DNA of 14,094 bases from an uncultured Erythrobacter sp. (GTDB taxonomy: Bacteria; Pseudomonadota; Alphaproteobacteria; Sphingomonadales; Sphingomonadaceae): positions 1 to 14,094 of the forward strand of contig CAMYIQ010000260.1 of assembly GCA_947258465.1 (NCBI GenBank), written 5' to 3'. The notes below the pieces were generated by a model, which was not told the origin of the DNA, did not search any database, and was given only the letters and a program-made list of their open reading frames with translations. A program made the translations under genes and the position numbers. Shown here in pieces: positions 1 through 5,531 of this stretch (position 1 is its first letter; each line of letters begins with the position of its first letter).

Positions 1-633
1 GCCGTGGCCGAGGCCGAACTGACCACGAGCGGCGAGATCGTCACCGTGCTGGCCGACCGCAGCGACGGCTATAGCGACGTGGTGCTGGTCTGGGCAGTCG
101 CCCTATCCTTTTCGGCGATGAGCCTGTTTGCGATGGTCCCGCAACCCTTCATGGATTTATGGGACGCACTGGTCGGCGGATGGACGCATGTGTGGACCAC
201 GGGCGAGCTGGCTACGATGACCATTTCGCTAGGGCTGCTGGCCTTCGCACTTGGCTGGCTGCTGCTGAGCTGGGACCCGTTGCGTTTCGCCCTTACCCCC
301 AGTCCGGTGAAATCCGCGCGCGTGCATGCGCGGGCAATCAAACATTTCAAGGTCGGCGCAGAACGGCGCACGCATGGCCGCACCGGCGTGCTCCTCTATC
401 TCTCGATGCGCGAGCACCGCGCCGAGATTGTCGCCGACCAGCCGATCGCCGAAAAGGTCCCGGCAGAGGTCTGGGGCGAAGCGATGGCGGACATGCTGGC
501 GGAAATCAAAGAGGGCCGCATTGCGGAAGGTCTCGCAGCCGGTGTGCGCGATGTGGGCAAGGTCCTGTCCGAACATTTCCCGCGCGCCGAGGACGACCAG
601 AACGAATTGCCCGACCGGCTGATCGAAGTCTGA
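1..633 (+). CDS. TPM-domain membrane protein (5' end outside window)
   Basis: The reading frame is open from the first base and reads into a TPM-type fold (GEIVTVLADRSDGY near the start), so the true start is probably upstream. A GTG at position 4 is available but would cut into the domain. Numbering from that GTG, there is a short N-terminal TPM part, a hydrophobic segment at about 27-45, a second at about 71-90, and a soluble C-terminal half with GRTGVLLYLS (125-134), RAEIVADQPI (139-148) and the ending NELPDRLIEV. This split TPM arrangement around two membrane helices is what I recall from sphingomonad TPM proteins, which usually sit beside LemA and a second TPM protein; those would lie upstream of this window. 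The biochemical role is not known; TPM domains elsewhere have been linked to phosphatase activity and membrane quality control, but nothing in this sequence decides it. Family call fairly sure, function unknown. Confidence 0.8.
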   Translation, partial: AVAEAELTTSGEIVTVLADRSDGYSDVVLVWAVALSFSAMSLFAMVPQPFMDLWDALVGGWTHVWTTGELATMTISLGLLAFALGWLLLSWDPLRFALTPSPVKSARVHARAIKHFKVGAERRTHGRTGVLLYLSMREHRAEIVADQPIAEKVPAEVWGEAMADMLAEIKEGRIAEGLAAGVRDVGKVLSEHFPRAEDDQNELPDRLIEV

Positions 634-741
634 TCGCCCAGCCCGGGCGAGGGACCATTTGCCTTTCCTACTGCGCTGCGATTTGCCACGAGGATGGCGA
701 GGCCCCTGACGCGTCTCCGGGGGGGGGCGCCTCGGTCGAAG

Positions 742-832
742 TGTCACCCGGGCGATACGGCATGAAAAATGTTCAATTTCAGAATGTTGAGAGGAGAATA
801 CCATGGGTGACACGGTGTCGCCTTTGTCACCC
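742..832. promoter_or_regulatory. Cluster of three TGTCACCC sites at the Nudix start
   Basis: The 8-mer TGTCACCC occurs at 742-749 and 825-832 on the plus strand, and its exact complement GGGTGACA occurs at 805-812, overlapping the G of the Nudix start codon. The last two form an 8-bp inverted repeat with a 12-base loop. An 11-base palindrome GACACGGTGTC (809-819) lies inside it. This may be an operator or an mRNA hairpin that shields translation initiation. The repeats are seen directly; the role is inferred. Confidence 0.35.
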
Positions 833-1372
833 AGTCTGACGGTGCCCGATCATGACGCGGACGAGGAGATCGTCTGGCAGGGCAAATTCCTGACTACTTG
901 CAAGCGCGGTCGCTGGGAATATGTGACCCGTCCGCGTGGCGTACGCGCTGCTGTCATCCTCGCGGTCGAGAACGGCCATGTCCTGCTGGTCGAACAGTAC
1001 CGCGTGCCGATGGGCAGAAGCTGCCTCGAACTGCCCGCCGGCCTGATCGGCGACGAGACCGAAGGCGAAGCCCCGCTCGCCGCCGCGGCCCGCGAGCTGG
1101 AGGAGGAGACCGGCTATCGCGCGGAGCGGCTGGAGGATTGCGGCGAGTTCTACTCCTCGCCCGGCCTGCTCGGAGAGAGTTTTACCATGGTGCGCGCGCA
1201 CGATCTGACCAAGATCTCCGAAGGCGGCGGGACCGAAGGCGAGAACATCACCGTCCATCGCGTAGCGCTGGCCGATCTGCCCAGTTTTATCGTTGCCAAA
1301 CGAAACCAAGGTTGCGGGATCGACGTACGCATGCTCCTGTTGCTCGGACAAGGGATTCTGGCAGGAGAGTGA
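803..1372 (+). CDS. Nudix hydrolase, ADP-ribose pyrophosphatase-like
   Basis: This 189-residue protein should cleave a nucleoside diphosphate sugar such as ADP-ribose into AMP and a sugar phosphate in the cytoplasm. The Nudix box is complete at residues 83-105: G83, E89, then R97-E98-L99-E100-E101-E102-T103-G104-Y105, matching G-x5-E-x7-R-E-U-x-E-E-x-G-U, so the metal-binding glutamates are present. The proline in FYSSPGLLGE (P120), about 16 residues past the box, is the position associated with ADP-ribose specificity. EQYRVPMGRSCLELPAG before the box is also typical of the NudF-type subfamily. The ATG at 803 has AGGAG at 792-796, six bases upstream. The stop is followed two bases later by the SDR start, so the two genes form an operon. 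Family certain; exact substrate inferred. Confidence 0.9.
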   Translation: MGDTVSPLSPSLTVPDHDADEEIVWQGKFLTTCKRGRWEYVTRPRGVRAAVILAVENGHVLLVEQYRVPMGRSCLELPAGLIGDETEGEAPLAAAARELEEETGYRAERLEDCGEFYSSPGLLGESFTMVRAHDLTKISEGGGTEGENITVHRVALADLPSFIVAKRNQGCGIDVRMLLLLGQGILAGE

Positions 1373-1374
1373 CA

Positions 1375-2157
1375 ATGACTGGACGGTGTGCGGGCAAACT
1401 CGCCCTGGTGACGGGGGCGGCCCAAGGCCTCGGGCGCGCGCATGCGACGCGGCTTGCCGAAGAAGGCGCGCGGGTGCTGTGCACCGACATCAACGGCGAG
1501 GGCGCAGCGGAGAGTGCAGCGCTGATCAACGATGCTCTGGGCGATGGCACGGCCTTTTCGATCGCGCATGACGTCACCGACCCAGCGGCATGGGAAGCGG
1601 CTGTCTATGCAGCTCGCGAAAACCTGGGCGGGCTCAACGTGCTGGTCAACAATGCCGGGATCGGTGTCGCGGGCAATATCGAGACTTGCGATTTCGACGA
1701 CTGGAAGCGCTGTTTCGCGATCAATGTCGATTCGATCTTTCACGGCTGCCAGAAGGCGTTGCCCCTCATGCGCGAACATGCGCCCGGGTCGATCGTGAAC
1801 ATTTCGAGCATCGCCGGACTGATCGCCAGCGACACCATGCCCGCCTACAATGCCAGCAAGGCTTCGGTATGGATGCTGTCCAAATCGATCGCGCTGCACT
1901 GCGCCAAGAACAACATGCAGATCCGCTGCAATTCGGTACACCCCACCTTCGTCGACACCCCGATCCTCGACGGGACGGCCAAGCATCACAACATCGACAA
2001 AGGCGTGCTGCTCGACAAGCTGGCGCGGCAAATCCCGCTCAAATTCGTCGGCGAACCCAATGATATCGCCAATGCGGTGGTCTATCTGGCGAGTGACGAA
2101 AGCCGGTTCATGACCGGCGCCGAGCTGAAGCTCGATGGTGGGATTTCGGCGATGTGA
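1375..2157 (+). CDS. Classical short-chain dehydrogenase/reductase, NAD-type
   Basis: This 260-residue SDR oxidises or reduces an alcohol/ketone pair using a nicotinamide cofactor. Visible motifs are the Rossmann TGAAQGLG (13-20), acidic D38 at the end of beta-2 (suggesting NAD(H) over NADP(H)), NNAG (92-95), N117, and the catalytic S145, Y158 and K162. The sequence resembles bacterial 3beta/17beta-hydroxysteroid and cyclopentanol dehydrogenases: GNIET, SIFHGCQ, IRCNSVHP, and the tail ASDESRFMTGAELKLDGG. The substrate is therefore perhaps a steroid or cyclic alcohol, but this cannot be settled by sequence. The ATG at 1375 is preceded by AGGAG within the last codons of the Nudix gene, and that gene's stop lies two bases before it, so translation is probably coupled. 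The frame is open far upstream (back to 898), but that part is a shadow of the Nudix gene. No functional link between Nudix and SDR is evident. Confidence 0.93.
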   Translation: MTGRCAGKLALVTGAAQGLGRAHATRLAEEGARVLCTDINGEGAAESAALINDALGDGTAFSIAHDVTDPAAWEAAVYAARENLGGLNVLVNNAGIGVAGNIETCDFDDWKRCFAINVDSIFHGCQKALPLMREHAPGSIVNISSIAGLIASDTMPAYNASKASVWMLSKSIALHCAKNNMQIRCNSVHPTFVDTPILDGTAKHHNIDKGVLLDKLARQIPLKFVGEPNDIANAVVYLASDESRFMTGAELKLDGGISAM

Positions 2158-2180
2158 TTGTCAGGGGGCCGGAATCACAA

Positions 2181-2200
2181 GAGGGGCCAGATGGCCCCTC
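2181..2200. terminator. Hairpin between convergent SDR and pspC genes
   Basis: GAGGGGCC (2181-2188), loop AGAT, GGCCCCTC (2193-2200) make a perfect 8-bp GC-rich stem 23 bases after the SDR stop. It is followed on the plus strand by a weak pyrimidine stretch ending CTCTTT rather than a clean T-run. It probably terminates the Nudix-SDR transcript and may act on the opposite strand as well. Confidence 0.6.
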
Positions 2201-2224
2201 CCGGTTCTCTTTCAGTTCTGGTGG

Positions 2225-2272
2225 GCACGGCCGCCCGTGTGAAAACCGGGTCGGTCTGGCGGGTGGCCGTGC
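2225..2272. terminator. Long hairpin abutting the pspC stop codon
   Basis: Bases 2225-2237 pair with 2260-2272 over 13 positions, with the single non-Watson-Crick pair at 2233/2264 (G.U in plus-strand RNA, C.A in minus-strand RNA). The 22-base loop holds a smaller ACCG/CGGT stem (2245-2248 with 2252-2255). The outer arm begins at the base right after the pspC stop on the minus strand. No T-run follows in either direction, so it is either a factor-assisted terminator or a 3' end stabiliser. Confidence 0.45.
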
Positions 2273-2494
2273 TCAGTCGGCAATCAGGGCGATTGCCAGG
2301 TAGATCAGGATGAAGCTGCCGAAGCCGAGCAGCGTTCCTGCAACGAAGCCCAGGCGGACCCAGGTGGCATCGATGCCGAAATAGCGGGCGATGCCGGAGC
2401 AGACCCCCATCAGTTTGCCGCCGGTGCGATCGAGCGCGAAGCTCTTGGCGGGACGAACGGCGTGGTCGTCTTCGCGGAATTTCAGGTCGTTCAT
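2273..2494 (-). CDS. pspC: PspC-domain protein, minimal form
   Basis: This is a 73-residue protein made of little more than a PspC domain. It contains GGKLMGVCSGIARYFGIDAT (25-44), the family hallmark, then one hydrophobic helix at about 47-71. E. coli PspC is about 119 residues, with a cytoplasmic or coiled C-terminal part that is absent here. PspC family members sit in the inner membrane and take part in the phage-shock response to envelope damage. The start ATG at 2494 overlaps the stop of the upstream micropeptide gene (ATGA), and no good ribosome site of its own is seen, so translation is likely coupled. A longer in-frame extension exists upstream but runs through the micropeptide genes out of their frame and is not credible. 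No pspA or pspB is present here. Regulation is inferred from a sigma-54 promoter at 2830-2845. Confidence 0.88.
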   Translation of the reverse strand: MNDLKFREDDHAVRPAKSFALDRTGGKLMGVCSGIARYFGIDATWVRLGFVAGTLLGFGSFILIYLAIALIAD

Positions 2495-2607
2495 GCTATC
2501 AGTCCATTGGGCGAGGCGGGGATGATGGCCGTGGCGAAGAAAGCTGCCGACAGGGCCAGTGAGAAGGCAGCCGCGAAGAGCTTGCTGCTGTTTTCGTGAG
2601 AGAACAT
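2491..2607 (-). CDS. 38-residue membrane micropeptide, second copy
   Basis: I do not recognise a named family. The peptide starts MFSHENSSK, has one hydrophobic stretch at about 10-29, and ends AIIPASPNGLIA. Its last 30 residues match the neighbouring 39-residue peptide at 18 positions, so the two are paralogues. The ATG at 2607 is preceded on the minus strand by a doubled Shine-Dalgarno-like AAGGAAAGGA (2611-2620). The stop overlaps the pspC start by ATGA, which supports real translation and coupling to pspC. A single-pass inner-membrane peptide acting with PspC is the natural inference. A hydrophobic toxin-like peptide is an alternative that the context does not favour. Confidence 0.75.
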   Translation of the reverse strand: MFSHENSSKLFAAAFSLALSAAFFATAIIPASPNGLIA

Positions 2608-2636
2608 AATTCCTTTCCTTCGGGTTCGAGGTTGGG

Positions 2637-2650
2637 CGGTCGGCGGACCG
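2637..2650. other. Small hairpin between the two micropeptide genes
   Basis: CGGTC (2637-2641), loop GGCG, GACCG (2646-2650) form a 5-bp stem one base after the stop of the first micropeptide gene on the minus strand. No T-run follows. It could mark a processing or attenuation point that sets the ratio of the first peptide to the second peptide and PspC, or it may be incidental. Confidence 0.25.
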
Positions 2651-2651
2651 A

Positions 2652-2771
2652 TCAGGCGACGAGGCCGGCTGGGCTGGCGGGGATGATGGCTGCGGCCATG
2701 AACATTGCGGAAACGCTGAGAGCGAAGACGGCGGCGACGGCGCGGTTGCTGGCATAATCGAAGATAGACAT
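2652..2771 (-). CDS. 39-residue membrane micropeptide, first copy
   Basis: This is the first gene of the sigma-54/PspC operon. The product starts MSIFDYASNR, has a hydrophobic helix at about 11-31, and ends AAIIPASPAGLVA, nearly the same tail as the following 38-residue peptide. No named family is recognised. The ATG at 2771 has a strong AAGGAG (minus strand, 2778-2783) with a six-base spacer, the best ribosome site in the operon, so this peptide should be made in the largest amount. It lies 44 bases upstream of the second peptide gene. The paralogy, ribosome site and operon position together argue that it is a real gene despite its size. Its topology and partner are inferred; PspC is the obvious candidate partner. 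Confidence 0.78.
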   Translation of the reverse strand: MSIFDYASNRAVAAVFALSVSAMFMAAAIIPASPAGLVA

Positions 2772-2802
2772 TGGTAACTCCTTGAACCTTGGCTTGTTTT
2801 CT

Positions 2803-2815
2803 CCGGACCATCCGG
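2803..2815 (-). promoter_or_regulatory. 5'-end hairpin in the pspC operon leader
   Basis: CCGGA (2803-2807), three-base loop, TCCGG (2811-2815) lie at the predicted extreme 5' end of the minus-strand transcript if it begins near 2819. A hairpin at the 5' end can protect a message from decay. The stem is short, so the role is tentative. Confidence 0.3.
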
Positions 2816-2829
2816 GATGCCCAATACAT

Positions 2830-2845
2830 TGCAACCGGCGTGCCA
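2830..2845 (-). promoter_or_regulatory. Sigma-54 promoter of the micropeptide-pspC operon
   Basis: On the minus strand the sequence reads TTGGCACGCCGGTTGCAAT. This contains TGGCACG (2839-2845), four bases, and TTGCA (2830-2834), an exact match to the sigma-54 consensus TGGCACG-N4-TTGCW including the invariant GG and GC. Transcription would start about 12 bases further on, near 2819, leaving a leader of about 48 bases before the first micropeptide ATG. Sigma-54 control of psp genes is established in enterobacteria (via PspF), which makes the match in front of a PspC operon persuasive. No sigma-70-type promoter is evident in this direction. Confidence 0.82.
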
Positions 2846-2933
2846 AAAATGGAGAAACCGCGGAAAACAGCCATTCCCACCTGAACTCGTCCGCGCACAT
2901 TCGTTCATCAATCCGAAAGGTTGGGAAATTTTA

Positions 2934-2944
2934 CCAATTATTGG
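2934..2944. promoter_or_regulatory. Palindrome CCAATTATTGG, possible enhancer-binding site
   Basis: CCAAT-T-ATTGG is a perfect 11-base palindrome in an AT-rich island of an otherwise GC-rich region. Its centre (2939) is about 120 bases upstream of the predicted sigma-54 start, the usual distance for an enhancer-binding activator such as a PspF-like protein. It also lies about 60 bases before recF and could instead belong to the recF promoter. Role inferred from position only. Confidence 0.35.
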
Positions 2945-2976
2945 AATGGCGCCTTTCGAGTGGCGGTATGAGGCAG

Positions 2977-2992
2977 CGCGCGCTATCGCGCG
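2977..2992 (+). other. Short CGCGCG hairpin just upstream of recF
   Basis: CGCGCG (2977-2982), loop CTAT, CGCGCG (2987-2992) make a 6-bp stem ending ten bases before the recF ATG, where a Shine-Dalgarno sequence would be expected but is not seen. It may limit recF translation or be part of a leader; no direct evidence of function. Confidence 0.3.
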
Positions 2993-3001
2993 TGGCACTC
3001 T

Positions 3002-4081
3002 ATGGCGCTCGACCGCATCTCCCTTACCGACTTCCGCAACCATGCCGCGACCGAGCTGGGCGAGACCGGCCAGTTCAACCTGCTGGTGGGCGAGAACGGT
3101 GCGGGAAAGACCAATATTCTCGAGGCACTTTCGCTACTCGCACCGGGGCGCGGGCTGCGCCGCGCCGCGCTGGCAGATATGGTGCGCAGCGATAGCGAAA
3201 CCGGCTTCGGAGTGGGGGCAAGTCTCGTGCAGGGTGACGAAACTGTCCGTCTTGGCACCTATGCGGAGAGCGCCAATCCGGGGCGACGCCGCGTACGAAT
3301 AAACGGGGCGGAGACCACCGCGACCAGCCTCGGCGAATGGCTCGCCGTCACCTGGCTGACCCCGGCAATGGACGGTCTGTTCACCGGGCCGGCGAGTGAC
3401 AGGCGACGCTATATGGATCGCCTCGCGCTCGCACTCGACCCGGCCCATGCGACCCATGCCGCCCGCTACGAAGCCGCGCTACGCGAACGCAACCGCTTGC
3501 TATCCGACCTGCGCGAACCCGAAAGCGCGTGGCTCGATGCCATCGAGGCGCAGATGATCCAGCATGGTTCCGCGCTGATGCAAGGCCGCGCGCGACTGGT
3601 GGAAAAGCTCGCCGTGCGCCTGGCGGAAATGCCGGCCGAACCCTTCGCCCGCCCGGCTCTCACCTATAATCCCGGCGCGCCCGACCATGCCGACGGGCTC
3701 AGCCAGACGCTCTACGACAATCGCAGGCGCGACCGGGCCGCGCAGCGCACTCTCGAAGGCCCGCATCGTGACGAGCTGGACGTGATCCACGCGGCCAAGC
3801 GTGTTTCTGCGGCGCAAAGCTCGACCGGCGAACAAAAGGCGATGCTGGTAGCCATGACGCTGGCGCATGCAGGGCTCGCAGCGCAAGGACGCCCGGGCCT
3901 GCTGCTGCTCGACGAAGTGGCAGCCCATCTCGACCCCCTCCGCCGCGCGGCGCTGTTCGAGCAATTGCGCAGCAGCGGAGCGCAGGTCTGGATGACGGGC
4001 ACCGAACCGGCACCTTTCAGCTCGATTGCGGAAGAAGCAGCGATCTGGCGGGTGAACGGCGGAGCCGTGGAGCGCGTCTAA
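3002..4081 (+). CDS. recF: RecF, DNA replication and repair ATPase
   Basis: This 359-residue SMC-like ATPase binds single/double-strand junctions at gaps and, with RecO and RecR, helps load RecA in recombinational repair. The N-terminus LTDFRNHAATEL is typical. Walker A is GENGAGKTN (30-38), the ABC-type signature is SSTGEQKAML (273-282), and Walker B is LLLLDEVAAHLD (300-311), so both halves of the composite ATP site are present and the length is normal for the family. The ATG at 3002 gives the expected N-terminus, but there is no Shine-Dalgarno, only a CGCGCG hairpin. In many bacteria recF follows dnaA and dnaN; here it stands alone, divergent from the pspC operon and convergent with the arylesterase gene, whose stop codon region overlaps its last four bases. 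Confidence 0.96.
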   Translation: MALDRISLTDFRNHAATELGETGQFNLLVGENGAGKTNILEALSLLAPGRGLRRAALADMVRSDSETGFGVGASLVQGDETVRLGTYAESANPGRRRVRINGAETTATSLGEWLAVTWLTPAMDGLFTGPASDRRRYMDRLALALDPAHATHAARYEAALRERNRLLSDLREPESAWLDAIEAQMIQHGSALMQGRARLVEKLAVRLAEMPAEPFARPALTYNPGAPDHADGLSQTLYDNRRRDRAAQRTLEGPHRDELDVIHAAKRVSAAQSSTGEQKAMLVAMTLAHAGLAAQGRPGLLLLDEVAAHLDPLRRAALFEQLRSSGAQVWMTGTEPAPFSSIAEEAAIWRVNGGAVERV

Positions 4082-4779
4082 CCGGCCGGCGGCAGCGCCG
4101 CTTCGACATCGTCAACCGTATCCTCGACCAGCTCGGTAATACCTTCGGCGGTGGGATGGATACGATCGTCGAGAAACAGGCTCTGGTCCTCGTAAATGCT
4201 CTCGAGCCAAAAGGGCACCAGTGCCACATCGTATTCGCGCGCGAGTTCTCCATAAAGGCTATCGAACTGCTGCTGATACTCCTCGCCATAATTGGGCGGC
4301 GAGCGCATGCCCATAAGCAGGACGGGGATTTCGCGGCTCCGCAGCTCTTCCAGCATGGCTTCGAAATTGGCGCGCGTCTGGTCCGGCTGGATGCCGCGCA
4401 GCATATCGTTGCCGCCCAGTTCAAGGATCACGAGGTCGGGCTTCACCTCTTGCGCGTCGAGCGTGAAGGCGAGCCGCTGGCGACCGGCTGCGCTTGTATC
4501 GCCCGACACACCGGCATCGATTACGCGGGCGTTGAGGCCCCGCTCGCGCATCGCGTCTTCAAGCTGCTCGGGATAGCCCTGCTGCTCCTCTAGGCCGTAC
4601 CCGGCAAACAGGCTGTCGCCAAAGGCGAGAATGCGGCGCTCGGGCCCCTCGACCACTATGTCCGCAGTCGCAGCCACATCCTCCCTTGCGGCCTGGGGCG
4701 CTTCCGCACCATCTTCCGTACTGCCGCAGGCAGCAAGCGTGAATGCGATAATTGTAATCGACAAATGCCTTAGCCGCAT
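4078..4779 (-). CDS. tesA: GDSL arylesterase/lysophospholipase, lipoprotein (TesA-like)
   Basis: This 233-residue SGNH-hydrolase hydrolyses esters and thioesters or lysophospholipids in the periplasm. The chosen start at 4779 gives a lipoprotein signal peptide (MRLRHLSITI, then FTLAAC) with lipobox cysteine C18, so it is probably membrane-anchored, unlike the soluble periplasmic E. coli TesA. A start 33 bases upstream would bury the signal. The catalytic blocks are GDSL with S56, GVSGDT with G93, GGND with N124, and D205-x-x-H208 in DDRIHP, so all active-site residues are present. Residues about 20-45 are a low-complexity acidic/alanine linker between anchor and domain. An AAGGA lies about 9 bases before the ATG. 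It is divergent from the YbbA/YbbP pair, as tesA is in E. coli, with only 47 bases between the starts. Confidence 0.92.
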   Translation of the reverse strand: MRLRHLSITIIAFTLAACGSTEDGAEAPQAAREDVAATADIVVEGPERRILAFGDSLFAGYGLEEQQGYPEQLEDAMRERGLNARVIDAGVSGDTSAAGRQRLAFTLDAQEVKPDLVILELGGNDMLRGIQPDQTRANFEAMLEELRSREIPVLLMGMRSPPNYGEEYQQQFDSLYGELAREYDVALVPFWLESIYEDQSLFLDDRIHPTAEGITELVEDTVDDVEAALPPAG

Positions 4780-4826
4780 CGGCGAGTTTCCTTGTGCAAG
4801 CCTGGACCCCATGCCATCGCAGCCTC

Positions 4827-5531
4827 GTGACGAACTCTCAAGCCGCGATTTCCGCCCGCAACCTCACCCTCACGCTCGGCAGCAGCGAAGCGCCGGTCGA
4901 TATCCTGCGCGGGATCGACCTCGATATCGCGCTCGGCTCGACCGTGGCGCTGCTCGGCCCGTCCGGTTCGGGCAAGAGCTCGCTCATGGCCGTGCTTTCC
5001 GGCCTCGAACGCGCGACTGGCGGCACGCTGACGGTCGCGGGCGAGGACTTCGCCACGATGGACGAAGACGCACTGGCCCACGCCCGGCGCGGCCGGATCG
5101 GGATCGTGCTCCAGGCTTTCCACCTGCTGCCGACCATGACTGCGCTGGAAAACGTCGCCACACCGATGGAACTCGCCGGTGAAAACGATGCTCAGGACCG
5201 CGCGAGGGCGGAACTCGAAGCGGTGGGCCTCGGCCACCGGCTCGACCATTACCCGCAACAGCTTTCGGGGGGCGAGCAACAGCGCGTCGCCATCGCCCGT
5301 GCCATCGCGCCCCGCCCCGCCCTCATCTTTGCCGACGAACCCACCGGTAATCTCGATGCCACGACCGGCCACGAAATCGTCGAACTGCTCTTCGCCCGCC
5401 GCGCGGAGACCGGCGCGACGCTGCTGGTCATCACGCACGATCCCGAACTGGCCGAACATTGCGAGCGCGTACTCCAACTCGCCGATGGGCGGATCGTCAG
5501 TGATACGCAATCGGCCAAGAACGCCGCATGA
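4827..5531 (+). CDS. ybbA: ABC transporter ATPase, YbbA/LolD family
   Basis: This 234-residue ATPase energises the adjacent FtsX-type permease. Walker A is GPSGSGKSS (44-52), the Q-loop is Q96, the signature is LSGGEQQR (146-153), Walker B is ALIFADEPTGNLD (165-177) with E171, and the switch histidine is H204. ADEPTGNLD is characteristic of the LolD/MacB/FtsE group. The start is uncertain. GTG at 4827 gives MTNSQAAISARNLTLTL, which fits the family; an in-frame GTG at 4794 would add 11 residues unlike the family and leave only 14 bases to the divergent esterase start. Neither has a clear ribosome site. The stop overlaps the permease start (ATGA), so the pair is translationally coupled. The synteny with a TesA-like gene supports YbbA rather than LolD. 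Confidence 0.9.
   Translation: MTNSQAAISARNLTLTLGSSEAPVDILRGIDLDIALGSTVALLGPSGSGKSSLMAVLSGLERATGGTLTVAGEDFATMDEDALAHARRGRIGIVLQAFHLLPTMTALENVATPMELAGENDAQDRARAELEAVGLGHRLDHYPQQLSGGEQQRVAIARAIAPRPALIFADEPTGNLDATTGHEIVELLFARRAETGATLLVITHDPELAEHCERVLQLADGRIVSDTQSAKNAA

Noticed and set aside
898..1374. N-terminal extension of the SDR frame back into the Nudix gene
   Set aside because: The extension is arginine-rich shadow translation; the TGAAQGLG motif at residues 13-20 and the ribosome site place the start at 1375.
2495..3043. N-terminal extension of the pspC frame to give 256 residues
   Set aside because: It runs through both micropeptide genes and the sigma-54 promoter in another frame. The ATG at 2494 overlapping the previous stop gives a normal PspC N-terminus.
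4780..4826. Overlapping divergent promoters between the esterase and the ABC ATPase
   Set aside because: They must exist in or near these 47 bases, but no convincing -10/-35 boxes could be identified, so none is listed.
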